From Bog-756 sp963778165 (GTDB lineage: Bacteria > Actinomycetota > Acidimicrobiia > Acidimicrobiales > RAAP-2): a DNA stretch of 64,000 bases. The stretch spans positions 186,001 to 250,000 of the forward strand of contig CAVZTE010000004.1 of assembly GCA_963778165.1 (NCBI GenBank). Reading direction: 5' to 3'. This document shows positions 8,386 to 17,300 of the stretch, piece after piece. Made by a program: the position numbers and the translations under genes. The notes under the pieces are model-generated. The model was not told the origin of the DNA and did not search any database. It saw only the letters and a list, made by a program, of their open reading frames with translations. The stretch's first letter is position 1. Every line of letters starts with the position of its first letter.

Positions 8386-9809
8386 CGGGCCGGTCCTGAC
8401 AGGGCCGGTCGGCGCCGGCCTTCGGACAGGTCCGGGTCGGCGGCGAACCCGGCCACCAGGTCCGGACCGTCGGCCCCGGTGACCACCAGGTCGACAAAGG
8501 TGCCGACCGGAATGTCCTCGGGCACGGCCACGATCCCGTCGATCTCGGGGGCCTCGCGGTAGGTACGACCTTCGCCGGGGCTGTCGACCAGCACCTCGAC
8601 CGTCGCCCCTAAGAGCGCCTCCCGTCGGGTGGCGGTGATGGTGTCCTGCAGCTCGGTGCACTCGTCCAGCCGCTCGGCCACCAGCTCGGCGGGAACCTGC
8701 CCGTCGAGTTCGGCGGCGTAGGTACCGACCTCCTGGCTGAACGGGAAGAAGCCCACCCAGTCCAGCTGGGCCTCGGTGATCCACTGGAGGAGGTGATCGT
8801 GATCGGCCTCGGTCTCGCCGGGATACCCGACGATGAACGACGACCGGAAGGCGGCATTCGGCTCGGCCTGCCGGATCGAGGCGATCCGCTCGAGGAAGCG
8901 GTCACCCTCACCCCAGCGGCGCATGCGCTTGATCAGCGGCCGCGACACGTGTTGTAGCGAGAGGTCGAAGTAGGGCACGCCGGTGGCCAGGATGGCCTCG
9001 ACCAGCGCGTCATCCAGCGTCGACGGATAGAGGTAGAGCAGCCGGGTCCACCGGACCCGCTCCGATACCGCGGCCACCAGGTCGACGATGGGACGGGTGG
9101 ACCCCTGGGCCCGACCTCCCCGGCCCCGGGTGGGACCGGCCGTGCCGCCTGAACGGTCGAGGTCGAACGACGAGAGGTCCTGGGCCACCAGCACCACTTC
9201 ACCGAGGGTCCGGTCCGGTCCTCCGAGCTGGTCGACCTCGGCGAGGATCGATGACTGGGTGCGTGATCGCTGCTTGCCCCGGAACGAGGGGATGGCGCAG
9301 AACCCGCAGTTCCGGTCGCACCCCTCGGCCACCTTGATGTAGGACCACGGGGCGGTGGCCGGAGGCCGGGGCAGGTTCAACAGGTCGAACGCCGGGACCG
9401 GCTGTTCGGATGCGGACGTTGATGCGGACGCGGAGGGGGCCGGCTTCCGGCCCAGGGCCACCGGGGTTCCTGTGGCCACCGACGGGGCCGTCAACGACGC
9501 ACCGAACGGCGCCACCAGGTCCACTTCGGGCAGGGCTTCGGCCAGCTCGTCGCCGTACCGCTCGGCCATGCAACCGGTGACCACCAGCCTGGCCCCCTCT
9601 TGGCGGGCCTCGGAGAGGGCCAGAACGGTGTCGATCGACTCCTGCCGGGCTGCCTCGATGAAGGCACAGGTATTGACCACCACCAGGTTCGCCGCCTCCG
9701 GGGAGTCGGCGGCCTCCAGGCCCTCAATGGTCAGGGTTCCCACCAATTTGTCCGAGTCCACCTGGTTCTTCGGGCAGCCCAAGGTCTCAATCCAGAATCG
9801 CTCGGCCAC
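8382..9809 (-). CDS. rimO: ribosomal protein uS12 methylthiotransferase RimO
   Basis: 475 residues. Three domains in order: UPF0004 with IETLGCPKNQVDSD, VVNTCAFI and VTGCMAERY, whose three cysteines hold one cluster; radical SAM with the CxxxCxxC motif CDRNCGFC followed by AIPSFRGKQRSR; and a C-terminal TRAM domain. RimO adds a methylthio group to an Asp of ribosomal protein S12. A Gly/Arg-rich insertion (TAGPTRGRGGRAQG) near residue 235 is unusual and probably a loop. The GTG start is 6 nt after TAGATT on the minus strand, so the message is probably leaderless. First gene of rimO-pgsA-cinA. Confidence 0.96.
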   Translation of the reverse strand: MAERFWIETLGCPKNQVDSDKLVGTLTIEGLEAADSPEAANLVVVNTCAFIEAARQESIDTVLALSEARQEGARLVVTGCMAERYGDELAEALPEVDLVAPFGASLTAPSVATGTPVALGRKPAPSASASTSASEQPVPAFDLLNLPRPPATAPWSYIKVAEGCDRNCGFCAIPSFRGKQRSRTQSSILAEVDQLGGPDRTLGEVVLVAQDLSSFDLDRSGGTAGPTRGRGGRAQGSTRPIVDLVAAVSERVRWTRLLYLYPSTLDDALVEAILATGVPYFDLSLQHVSRPLIKRMRRWGEGDRFLERIASIRQAEPNAAFRSSFIVGYPGETEADHDHLLQWITEAQLDWVGFFPFSQEVGTYAAELDGQVPAELVAERLDECTELQDTITATRREALLGATVEVLVDSPGEGRTYREAPEIDGIVAVPEDIPVGTFVDLVVTGADGPDLVAGFAADPDLSEGRRRPALSGPAR

Positions 9810-9815
9810 CAGGAC

Positions 9816-9821
9816 AATCTA
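9816..9821 (-). promoter_or_regulatory. -10 element TAGATT for leaderless rimO
   Basis: On the minus strand TAGATT is followed by 6 nt and the GTG start of rimO; no Shine-Dalgarno is present. This is the same geometry as at lepB, hemQ and the NUDIX gene. Confidence 0.5.
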
Positions 9822-9952
9822 CCGGGGTCCCAGGGGGGAGGATCGCCGCCTGCCCCGGGGCCGGGGCCCGGCCCAGGACCGTGCCAGTGCCGACCACCCG
9901 TTCGCTCAGCCTCCGGGCATCCTTGGCCCGATCATCCTTCGGCCCGCAACAG

Positions 9953-10041
9953 CGGAGAGGGAGGGATTTGAACCCTCGGACCCAGTTACCCAGGTCAACT
10001 CATTAGCAGTGAGTCCGATTCGGCCGCTCTCGCACCTCTCC
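9953..10041 (-). tRNA. tRNA-Ser (anticodon GCU)
   Basis: 89 nt read on the minus strand. The acceptor stem GGAGAGG pairs with CCTCTCC, discriminator G, no encoded CCA. The anticodon loop holds GCT within ACTGCTAAT. A long variable arm (GACCUGGGUAACUGGGUC region) marks a class II tRNA, and the T-arm shows GGTTCAAATCC. It decodes AGC/AGU. It lies at the boundary between the conserved rimO region and the accessory block that starts at 10.3 kb. Confidence 0.95.
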
Positions 10042-10335
10042 GTGCCTGGTCAGCGGTAGATTTTTCTGTCTACCCACTAGCCAGATTTTCGTCGTGCCCT
10101 GCCTCCGCCTTAACCCCGATCCCATTCCGTTTGCTAGGCGGACCACTGACCGGGAGACAAGAACCGGACACGACCGGGCAATCATACGGCGCAGGAAGCA
10201 CGTCGGAATGAGAACCGGGCATTTGGCGGTTGCGAGTCATGGTCGACGGAAAGCAGGCGCATCGAACGTCCATCGGACCCGAGATCGTGGCCCGAAGGCT
10301 CGGCGGGCTGGCTCACCGACTATTGAGTCGGCCCG

Positions 10336-11091
10336 TCAGCCTCCGGCCCCCGCGGCAAGGTCCTCGTTCTCCAGAAGCACCAGCGACCGCCTTGACTCGG
10401 ACCTTCCGCCCGACCTGAAGGGGTCGGTCTGGCTTCGCAAGAAGACCAACGACGATGACACCCGCCTATCGGAAAGCCCCTGATTGAACGGACCGAGCTT
10501 GAAGAAGATGGCCGTGACGCCCCTCTCGATGGACTTGAGCGAGACGTTCAGCTCCTCGGCTATGCCCCGGTTGGACATGCCGCGGGACATCTGCTCCAAA
10601 ATGTCCACTTCCCTCGGGGTGAGGTCCTCGATGCCCACTGCGTCGCCCCGGCGGATGAGGGTTCCGACAATGCTGGGATCCACAAGGGAGGCGCCGGACC
10701 GGGAGCCCCGGACTGCGTCGATCACAGCCTGGACATCAGGGAGTTTCTCGTCGAGGAGGAAGGCGATCCCGGCCGTGCCGCCGCGTAGGACCTCGAGGGT
10801 GAATTCGTTGACTCGGTCTGATATCACCACGATGCCGATGTTCGGGTCGGCCAATCGCAATTGCCGAACGGCCGACACCACCGCCGTCGTTGTCACTACT
10901 TGCGAACGGACACATATGAGGACGGCATCAGGCGCAACCTCCTCAATCGACTCGACGAGTCCGTCCATAGTGCGGACCCGCCCGACGATAGTTATGTCGG
11001 GAACGTTGGCCAGGATGGCCTCGAGACCGTCGCCTACCAGAAAGCTGTCGGTGACCAGTACCAGCGTGGTCGGGCCTTGATCTGACTGCAT
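10336..11091 (-). CDS. LuxR-type regulator with degenerate receiver domain (paralogue 1)
   Basis: 251 residues. Residues 1-120 align with a response-regulator receiver (VLVTDSFLVGDGLEAILANV), but the phospho-acceptor Asp position reads VLICVRS, with Cys in place of Asp. The switch Lys region (normally LLKD) reads FLLDEK. The domain therefore should not be phosphorylated. A LuxR/GerE helix-turn-helix follows at about 155-210: LTPREVDILEQMSRGMSNRG, then LNVSLKSIERGVTAIFFKLG. A short tail follows the HTH. The paralogue at 12324-13079 has the same length, architecture and lost Asp. Between them lies a lipoprotein gene on the opposite strand, a likely target. No partner kinase is present. Confidence 0.85.
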   Translation of the reverse strand: MQSDQGPTTLVLVTDSFLVGDGLEAILANVPDITIVGRVRTMDGLVESIEEVAPDAVLICVRSQVVTTTAVVSAVRQLRLADPNIGIVVISDRVNEFTLEVLRGGTAGIAFLLDEKLPDVQAVIDAVRGSRSGASLVDPSIVGTLIRRGDAVGIEDLTPREVDILEQMSRGMSNRGIAEELNVSLKSIERGVTAIFFKLGPFNQGLSDRRVSSSLVFLRSQTDPFRSGGRSESRRSLVLLENEDLAAGAGG

Positions 11092-11611
11092 AGGGGTGCC
11101 CCTTCCGCTTGAGCAAACAACACCTGTTCTGCTCTAGCGGGCGGGTCTGTCCGCAAGAGCCAGCCAACCAGCGTCCGGCCAACAAGGATGTTGCATCCTT
11201 TGCCATCCGGCCCGAGTGGTGGGCCTCAATCAACCCTATGACTACCTCGGCGCAAATGGGGTCTGAATTCTCCCTCTTTGCACTGCTGCAGAAAGATATA
11301 GGGAGCAGCCTCTGTATTCCGTAGGGAGTACCCTCACCCTCTATGGCATCGGCGGGCGCCTAGATACCGATCGCACCTCACACAGCGGTGGGCAGGAAGT
11401 GGCATCAAAGTGGCATTTCGCAATAGCCAGAGCACATGTGGGGATGTACTCCCCAGAGATATTAGGACGCCCCTCTCTCTATGGAGCAGGCGCCCTGTCC
11501 GATAGTAACGAAAGAAGCAATCACGGTGTCCGGTTGATCTTTCGCCTCTTGGTCCATTGCGGATCGCAACGAAGAGCCGTGTCCGTCAGTCCCCTATGAA
11601 AGGAGATGTCC
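11092..11611. other. 520-bp intergenic region between LuxR paralogue 1 and the lipoprotein gene
   Basis: No supported gene. The region is visibly lower in GC than its surroundings. It contains a direct repeat AAGTGGCAT (11398-11406 and 11409-11417 area), a small inverted repeat GGGGATGTACTCCCC near 11440-11454, and AGGGAGTACCCT near 11324-11335. The last two share GTAC cores flanked by G/C runs and could be regulator sites. It must hold promoters for both divergent genes. Confidence 0.5.
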
Positions 11612-12151
11612 ATGAAGGCATCCGGCATGAGGTACGGCAGCACGCATGGCATTGTCACATCGCGTTTGCGGCTCTCGAAGATCATGATCCCGACCATGGG
11701 CCTCACGCTGGTCGCCATCGGCGTGGCCGCATGCGGGTCCCCCAGCGCGGCCCACGCGCCAACGGCCACCGCGCAGAAACCGAAGGAGTTCGTCATACAA
11801 TCCGGTTCTGGGGACAAACTGCTCACGGCAGTGAAGCTGCCAAAGGCCTGGACGGTCAACTGGAATTTTCGTTGTCAGAACCCCACTACGAGTAGGCCCT
11901 TCTCTCTGGCGACCATCGACCACCGAGGGTCGCCAGAGAACGTTACGACCCAGACCGGGTTGGCTGGAGGTGGAAACAAGCCCTTCAAGACGGCGGGCAG
12001 CTACAGGTTCTCCGTGACAACGACCTGTGGATGGAAGGTAACTGTCGGATCTACGCCGACGACTCCCAAGACACCCACCACAGTGCCGCCAGCGTCCAAA
12101 GCCATTACGACGACAACCGACAAGTCCAGTGCGAAGGCATCCAAGCCCTGA
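11612..12151 (+). CDS. putative secreted lipoprotein, unknown function
   Basis: 179 residues from ATG 11612; GAAAGGAG ends about 6 nt before it, which favours this start over the ATG two codons upstream that touches the ribosome site. A basic N-terminus and hydrophobic stretch (IMIPTMGLTLVAIGVAAC) end in a lipobox, with Cys near residue 41. The mature part has a beta-rich region with two further cysteines (NFRCQNP and TTTCGWKV), probably a disulfide, and a Thr/Pro/Lys-rich tail. No family is recognised. It is flanked by the two LuxR-type paralogues on the opposite strand, which suggests control by one of them (inference). Confidence 0.7.
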   Translation: MKASGMRYGSTHGIVTSRLRLSKIMIPTMGLTLVAIGVAACGSPSAAHAPTATAQKPKEFVIQSGSGDKLLTAVKLPKAWTVNWNFRCQNPTTSRPFSLATIDHRGSPENVTTQTGLAGGGNKPFKTAGSYRFSVTTTCGWKVTVGSTPTTPKTPTTVPPASKAITTTTDKSSAKASKP

Positions 12152-12323
12152 TCCGGTCAGCGAGGTCCGGTGAGATTCTCGCACCAGCCGGCCAGGTGCT
12201 CTACCGTCCGCTTCTACTTCGAGCAGTGACGGTGCGACCCAGCGAACGACTGCAACGAGGAGAGCCTGCATCCCGGCCACGGAATCCTCCAGCGACATCG
12301 ATGCGTCGTTCGGCCAGAAGGCC

Positions 12324-13079
12324 TTACTCTTCGCCCCCGACGATCACGTCAAGACTCTTGAGTACGACGACCGGGACATCTGGCGCTCCGGAATCCACCG
12401 GCCCGAAGGGATCGCTCTGTGACCGGAGGAAGATCAGCGCCGCTGATACCCGTCGATCCTCCAGGGTCGGATCGAATGGTCCCAGCTTGAGAAAGATAGA
12501 CGTGATTCCCTTTTCGATCGACTTGACCGATATGTGCAGCTCGTCCGCTATAGCCCGGTTGGAAAGACCGTGTGCCAACTGTTGGAGTACCTCCACCTCC
12601 CGCCGGGTGAGGTCTCCCACGCCAGCGGTGTCGCCACGGCGGATCAGCGAGTCAATGATGTTCGGGTCCAGCACCGTCTGACCCACCTGAATCCCCCGCA
12701 GAGCGCTAAGCACGGTTGCAATGCTGGCTAGCCTCTCGTCCAGGAGAAGCGCGATTCCAGAGGAGTCCCCGCTCAGGAGGGTTAGGGCGAAGTCATCGGC
12801 CCGATCGGAGATGATCACTACTCCCATTTGCGGATACATCGCCCGCAGGCGGTGGGCCACGGCGATGGTGGCCTCGGAAGTCACTACCCGGGAGCGCGCC
12901 GAGATAATCACGGCCTGGGGAGACAGATCCGCAACGAGACCATCGAGCTCGGCGAAGTCCCGCGCCTGGCCCACAACTTCGACGTCACCGACGTCTGCCA
13001 ACAGGGAGGCGAGGCCGTCTCCCATGAGCGAGCTGTCGGAGCCGAGAACGACGGTTATCGGGCCTTGCTCCAAGGACAT
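12324..13079 (-). CDS. LuxR-type regulator with degenerate receiver domain (paralogue 2)
   Basis: 251 residues, homologous throughout to the protein at 10336-11091. The receiver-like part begins VVLGSDSSLMGDGLASLLADV. The phospho-acceptor position reads VIISARS (Ser instead of Asp) and the Lys region ALLLDER, so phosphorylation is unlikely. The HTH reads LTRREVEVLQQLAHGLSNRA and LHISVKSIEKGITSIFLKLG. C-terminal tails differ between the paralogues except for the shared LRSQ(S/T)DPF segment. Control by a ligand or by simple dosage is more likely than by a kinase. An upstream GGAGGG on the minus strand serves as ribosome site. Confidence 0.85.
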   Translation of the reverse strand: MSLEQGPITVVLGSDSSLMGDGLASLLADVGDVEVVGQARDFAELDGLVADLSPQAVIISARSRVVTSEATIAVAHRLRAMYPQMGVVIISDRADDFALTLLSGDSSGIALLLDERLASIATVLSALRGIQVGQTVLDPNIIDSLIRRGDTAGVGDLTRREVEVLQQLAHGLSNRAIADELHISVKSIEKGITSIFLKLGPFDPTLEDRRVSAALIFLRSQSDPFGPVDSGAPDVPVVVLKSLDVIVGGEE

Positions 13080-13478
13080 CTGTGGACTCCCTCCTCTTGG
13101 TGGAAGCAGATCTCAGGGATGGCCGTCTGACGAAGAACGCCGTGGCAACCACTGGACAGGTCAAAGGTCTTCCCGCCACCCTAAGACCAATCGTGGTCCC
13201 GGTCGTTTCAATTCCGGCCCCAGGAACTCAATTCGGAGCGGAGGATCTCATCCAGCCCGTGGATCTGGGGGGCGTCTGGGAGATTTGGCGATCTACGGTA
13301 GGGCCCACCAGGTCCGGCGAGAGACAGGAAGGCATCCAAACTATGCGAGCTGCTCCATTGGGTCGACAGTCTGGCCGCGGGGTGAAGGTTTGCCTGAGCC
13401 GTACTGAGCCACTCCAGTCGCACACGGGCTTATCGAGGCAGAGGTGATTCCAATGAACGATCCCTGCAGCCAACGTAG
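13080..13478. other. 400-bp intergenic region, no gene seen
   Basis: It lies between divergent LuxR paralogue 2 and the SDR gene. Several short open frames on both strands lack ribosome sites and recognisable content. Nothing further is supported. Confidence 0.5.
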
Positions 13479-14255
13479 ATGGCCCGGGTACTGATCACCG
13501 GTTCGAGTGATGGCCTCGGGTTGATGGCGGCCGAACTGCTCGCTCACGACGGCCACGCGGTCACCTTGCATGCGAGGAACGGACAGCGGGCCGACGATGT
13601 GCGTCGGGCGCTCCCGGCCGCCCAACACATCCTTGTTGGCGACTTGAGCAGTATCGAGGGGACGCGTCAGGTGGCCGAGCAGGCCAATGCCCTCGGACGC
13701 TACGACGCCGTGATCCACAACGCCGGCGTCGGGTATCGGGAGCCTCGCCGAGTCGAGACTGTCGACGGCCTCTCGCACGTCTTCGCCATCAACGTCTTGG
13801 CGCCGTACCTGCTGACCGCCGTGATCACGCCTCCTAGCCGGCTGGTGTACCTCAGCTCAGGCATGCACAGAAGTGGTCACCCTGACCTCGACGATCTCCA
13901 ATGGGCCAAGCAACACTGGAACGGGGCCCAGGCCTACGCAGACAGCAAGCTCTTCGACGTTGTACTGGCCTTTGCCGTCGCCCGCCGCTGGCCCGGCGTG
14001 CTCTCCAATGCCCTCGAGCCCGGCTGGGTACCGACCAAAATGGGAGGGCCCGGCGCACCCGACGACCTTTCGTTGGCGGCGGTGACTCAGGTCTGGCTGG
14101 CAGTGAGCGACGATCCTGCAGCCGCCGTCACCGGGCAGTACCTCTACCACCAGCAGCCGCGCGACGTGCACCCGGCAACGCGGTCAATCGAACTCCAGGA
14201 CCAACTGCTCGGTGCCTGTGCCGAGCTCACCGGGGTGGCGCTCCCGAACCCGTAG
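13479..14255 (+). CDS. SDR-family oxidoreductase
   Basis: 258 residues with a Rossmann fold. The cofactor motif is TGSSDGLG at residues 7-14, the adenine-side Asp is in LVGDLSS, the NAG motif is HNAGVG, the catalytic Ser is in YLSSGMH and the Tyr/Lys pair in YADSK. The Arg-containing start of strand 2 (HARNGQRADD) suggests NADP(H). The residues around the Ser, and the C-terminal PTKMGG and QYLYHQQPR segments, resemble retinol-dehydrogenase-like SDRs from actinobacteria. Substrate unknown. No clear Shine-Dalgarno precedes the ATG. It is a single gene in the accessory block. Confidence 0.88.
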   Translation: MARVLITGSSDGLGLMAAELLAHDGHAVTLHARNGQRADDVRRALPAAQHILVGDLSSIEGTRQVAEQANALGRYDAVIHNAGVGYREPRRVETVDGLSHVFAINVLAPYLLTAVITPPSRLVYLSSGMHRSGHPDLDDLQWAKQHWNGAQAYADSKLFDVVLAFAVARRWPGVLSNALEPGWVPTKMGGPGAPDDLSLAAVTQVWLAVSDDPAAAVTGQYLYHQQPRDVHPATRSIELQDQLLGACAELTGVALPNP

Positions 14256-14371
14256 AGAGGATGCCGTTCGGAAGCTATGCCCTGCGGGACTCCATCGCTG
14301 GCGTCTCGTCCGGGGCCCACTTGAGTGCGACGGCAGTGATCCGATTCCATGCACTCCCTGCTGGACTTCCC

Positions 14372-17300
14372 TCAGGGAGTGGGCTTCATAGCCACGACGG
14401 GCTGGTTGAGCTGCGTGCCACCAGCCGATCCGAAGAAGGGGGCACCTCCAAAGGCAAAGATCCCTCCGTCGGACGCCACCAGCCAGTAGCCCTTGCCGTT
14501 CGGCGTGGGGGCCATACCCACGATGGGCCGGTTGAGAGGAGTTCCGCCGGTCGATCCGTAGAACCCGGCGTTGCCGAAGGCGAAGATGCCTCCGTCGGAT
14601 GCCACCAGCCAGTAGCCCTTGCCGTTCGGCGTGGACGCCATATCCACAATGGGCTTGTTGAGCTGCATGCCTCCGGTGGATCCGTAGAACCCGGCGTCGC
14701 CGAAGGCGAAGATCCCTCCGTCGGACGCCACCAGCCAGTAGCCCTTGCCGTTCGGCGTGGTGGCCATACCCACGATGGGCCTGTTGAGCTGCATGCCTCC
14801 GGTGGATCCGTAGAACCCGGCATCGCCGAAGGCGAAGATCCCTCCGTCGGACGCCACCAGCCAGTAGCCCTTGCCGTCGGGTGTAGCCGCCATCCCTACG
14901 ATGGGCTGGTTGAGCTGCATGCTACCGGTCGATCCATAGAACCCGGCGTTGCCGAAGGCGAAGATGCCTCCGTCGGATGCCACCAGCCAGTAGCCCCTGC
15001 CGTTCGGCGTGGACGCCATTCCCACGATGGGCTGGTTTAGATGCAAGGCCCCGGTAGATCCGAAGAAGCCGGCGTTACCGAAGGCGAAGATCCCTCCGTC
15101 CGCCGATGCCAACCAATAGCCGCCCGCAGCGGGGGGCGTCGGGACTGAGTTGGCGTCGTAGGTGAAGTTGTCAGCACCTCCAACGGCGCTGGTGCCGTAC
15201 ACAGTGGTAACTGTCACGTCGACCGAACCGGCAGGACCCGAAGGGCTGGTGGCAACGATCGAGGTGTCACTCTTGACCGTAACGGAGGATGCCGCCTTGG
15301 AGCCGAAGTCAACAGTCGAGCCCTCGGCAAAGTTGGTACCCGAGATAGAAACGACCGTGGACCCAACCTGGGGACCCGACTTGGGAGTTATCCCGGTGAC
15401 TGCCGGGACCGACCCATAGGTGAAGTGGTCGGAGTTGTTGGTTGCGCTCGTGCCCCCGACGGTCGTCACCGTCACGTCGACCACACCGGTACCCGCGGGG
15501 CTGGTGGCAGTGAGCGAGTTCGTATTGACGAAGTTCATCGAGGTGGCAGCCTTAGAACCGAAGCTGACCGTCGAGTCCGAGGTGAACCCGGTCCCGGTCA
15601 CCGTGACGACTGAGTCCCCGTGGGTCGATCCGAGGCTCGGGGAGATCGAAGCCACCACCGGGGCGTCCACGTAGGCGAAGAGATCGGCCCGCCCGGTAGC
15701 GCTCTGGCCCTCGGCGGTGGTCACGGTGATGTCCACCGCTCCCTCCGAGCCTGCCGGGCTGACCGCGGTGAGGATGGTCGCTGTCGTCTGGGTGAAGGTG
15801 GCGGGAGTGCCGCCGAAGCTGACGCCCGTAGTGTTGGTGAAGCTCGTGCCGTGCACGGTGACCCGAGTGCCGCCGGCGAGCGGTCCGGTGGCAGGGCTGA
15901 CGGAAGTGACCACCGGGCCACCCACGTAGGTGAAGTCCCCGGTCCCCGAGTCGCCCGAGTTGCCGTAGGGGGTGGTGACGACCACATCGGCTGCTCCGGC
16001 GTCACCCGCTGGGGTGGTCGCCGTGATGGCGGTGTTGCTGTGGACGGTGAAGGAGGACACAGGCGCGCCTCCGATCATCACCGCCGTCGCCCCGGTCAGG
16101 TGGGTTCCGGTGATGGTGACCAGCGTGCCGCCGACCGTAGGCCCGGTGGTGGGGCTGACCGACGTGACCAGAGGGGCGCTCACGTAGGTGAAGTCCCCGG
16201 TCCCCGAGTCGCCCGAGTTGCCGTAGGGGGTGGTGACGACCACATCGGCTGCTCCGGCGTCACCCGCCGGGGTGGTCGCCGTGATGGTGGTGTTGCTGTG
16301 GACGGTGTAGGAGGAAACTGCCATGCCTCCGACCGTCACCGCCGTGGCCCCGGTCAGGTGGGTTCCGGTGATGGTGACCAGCGTGCCGCCGACCGTAGGC
16401 CCGGTGGTGGGGCCGACCGAGGTGACCAAAGGGGCGGCCACGTAGGTGAAGTCCCCGGTCCCGGAGTCGCCGGAGTTGCCATGGGGCGTGGTGACGACCA
16501 CATCGGCTGCTCCGGGGTCGCCCGCCGGGGTGGTCGCCGTGATGGTGGTGTTGCTGTGGACGGTGTAGGAGGAAACTGCTGTGCCTCCGACCGTCACCGC
16601 GGTGGCCCCGGTCAGGTCGGTTCCGGTGATGGTGACCAGCGTGCCGCCGAGTGCAGGCCCGGAGTCCGGGCTGACCGAGGTGACCTCGGGGGCGACGGCC
16701 ACGTAGGTGAAGGCGGCGTCGCCGCTGGCGCCGGAGTCGCCGTAGGGGGTGGTGACGACCACGTCGGCCGGGCCGTTGGCCCCGGCCGGGGTGGTGGCAT
16801 CGATGGTGGTGTCGTTGACCACGTCGAGGCCGGTGACCTCGGCGCCGCCCACGGTGACGGCGGTGGCCCCGGTGAGGGCGGTGCCGGTGATGACCACGGC
16901 GGTGCCCCCGGCGGCCGAGCCGGTGGCCGGGTCGAGGGAGGTGACGCTCGGGGCGGCCACGTAGGTGAACTCATCGGACGGCGTGGTGGCCGAGGTGCCG
17001 TCGGGGGTGGTGACGGTGACGTGCACCGTGCCGGGGCCGCCCACCGGGGCGGTGGCGGTGATCTGGGTGGCCGAGTTGACGGTGTAGACGGCGGGGGTGC
17101 CCCCGAAGTCGACCACCGAGGCCGGGTCGAGGTCGGTGCCGGTGATGACCACCGAGGTGCCGGCGGTGGCGGCCGGCCCGGTGGTGGGGTCGAGGGAGGT
17201 GACCGTGGGGCCCACGTAGGTGAAGGCGGCGTCGCCGCTGGCGCCGGAGTCGCCGTAGGGGGTGGTGACGACCACGTCGGCCGGGCCGTTGGCCCCGGCC

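Noticed and set aside
5054..8562. Long plus-strand frames over DUF3048, cinA and pgsA
   Set aside because: High-GC shadows of well-recognised genes on other frames.
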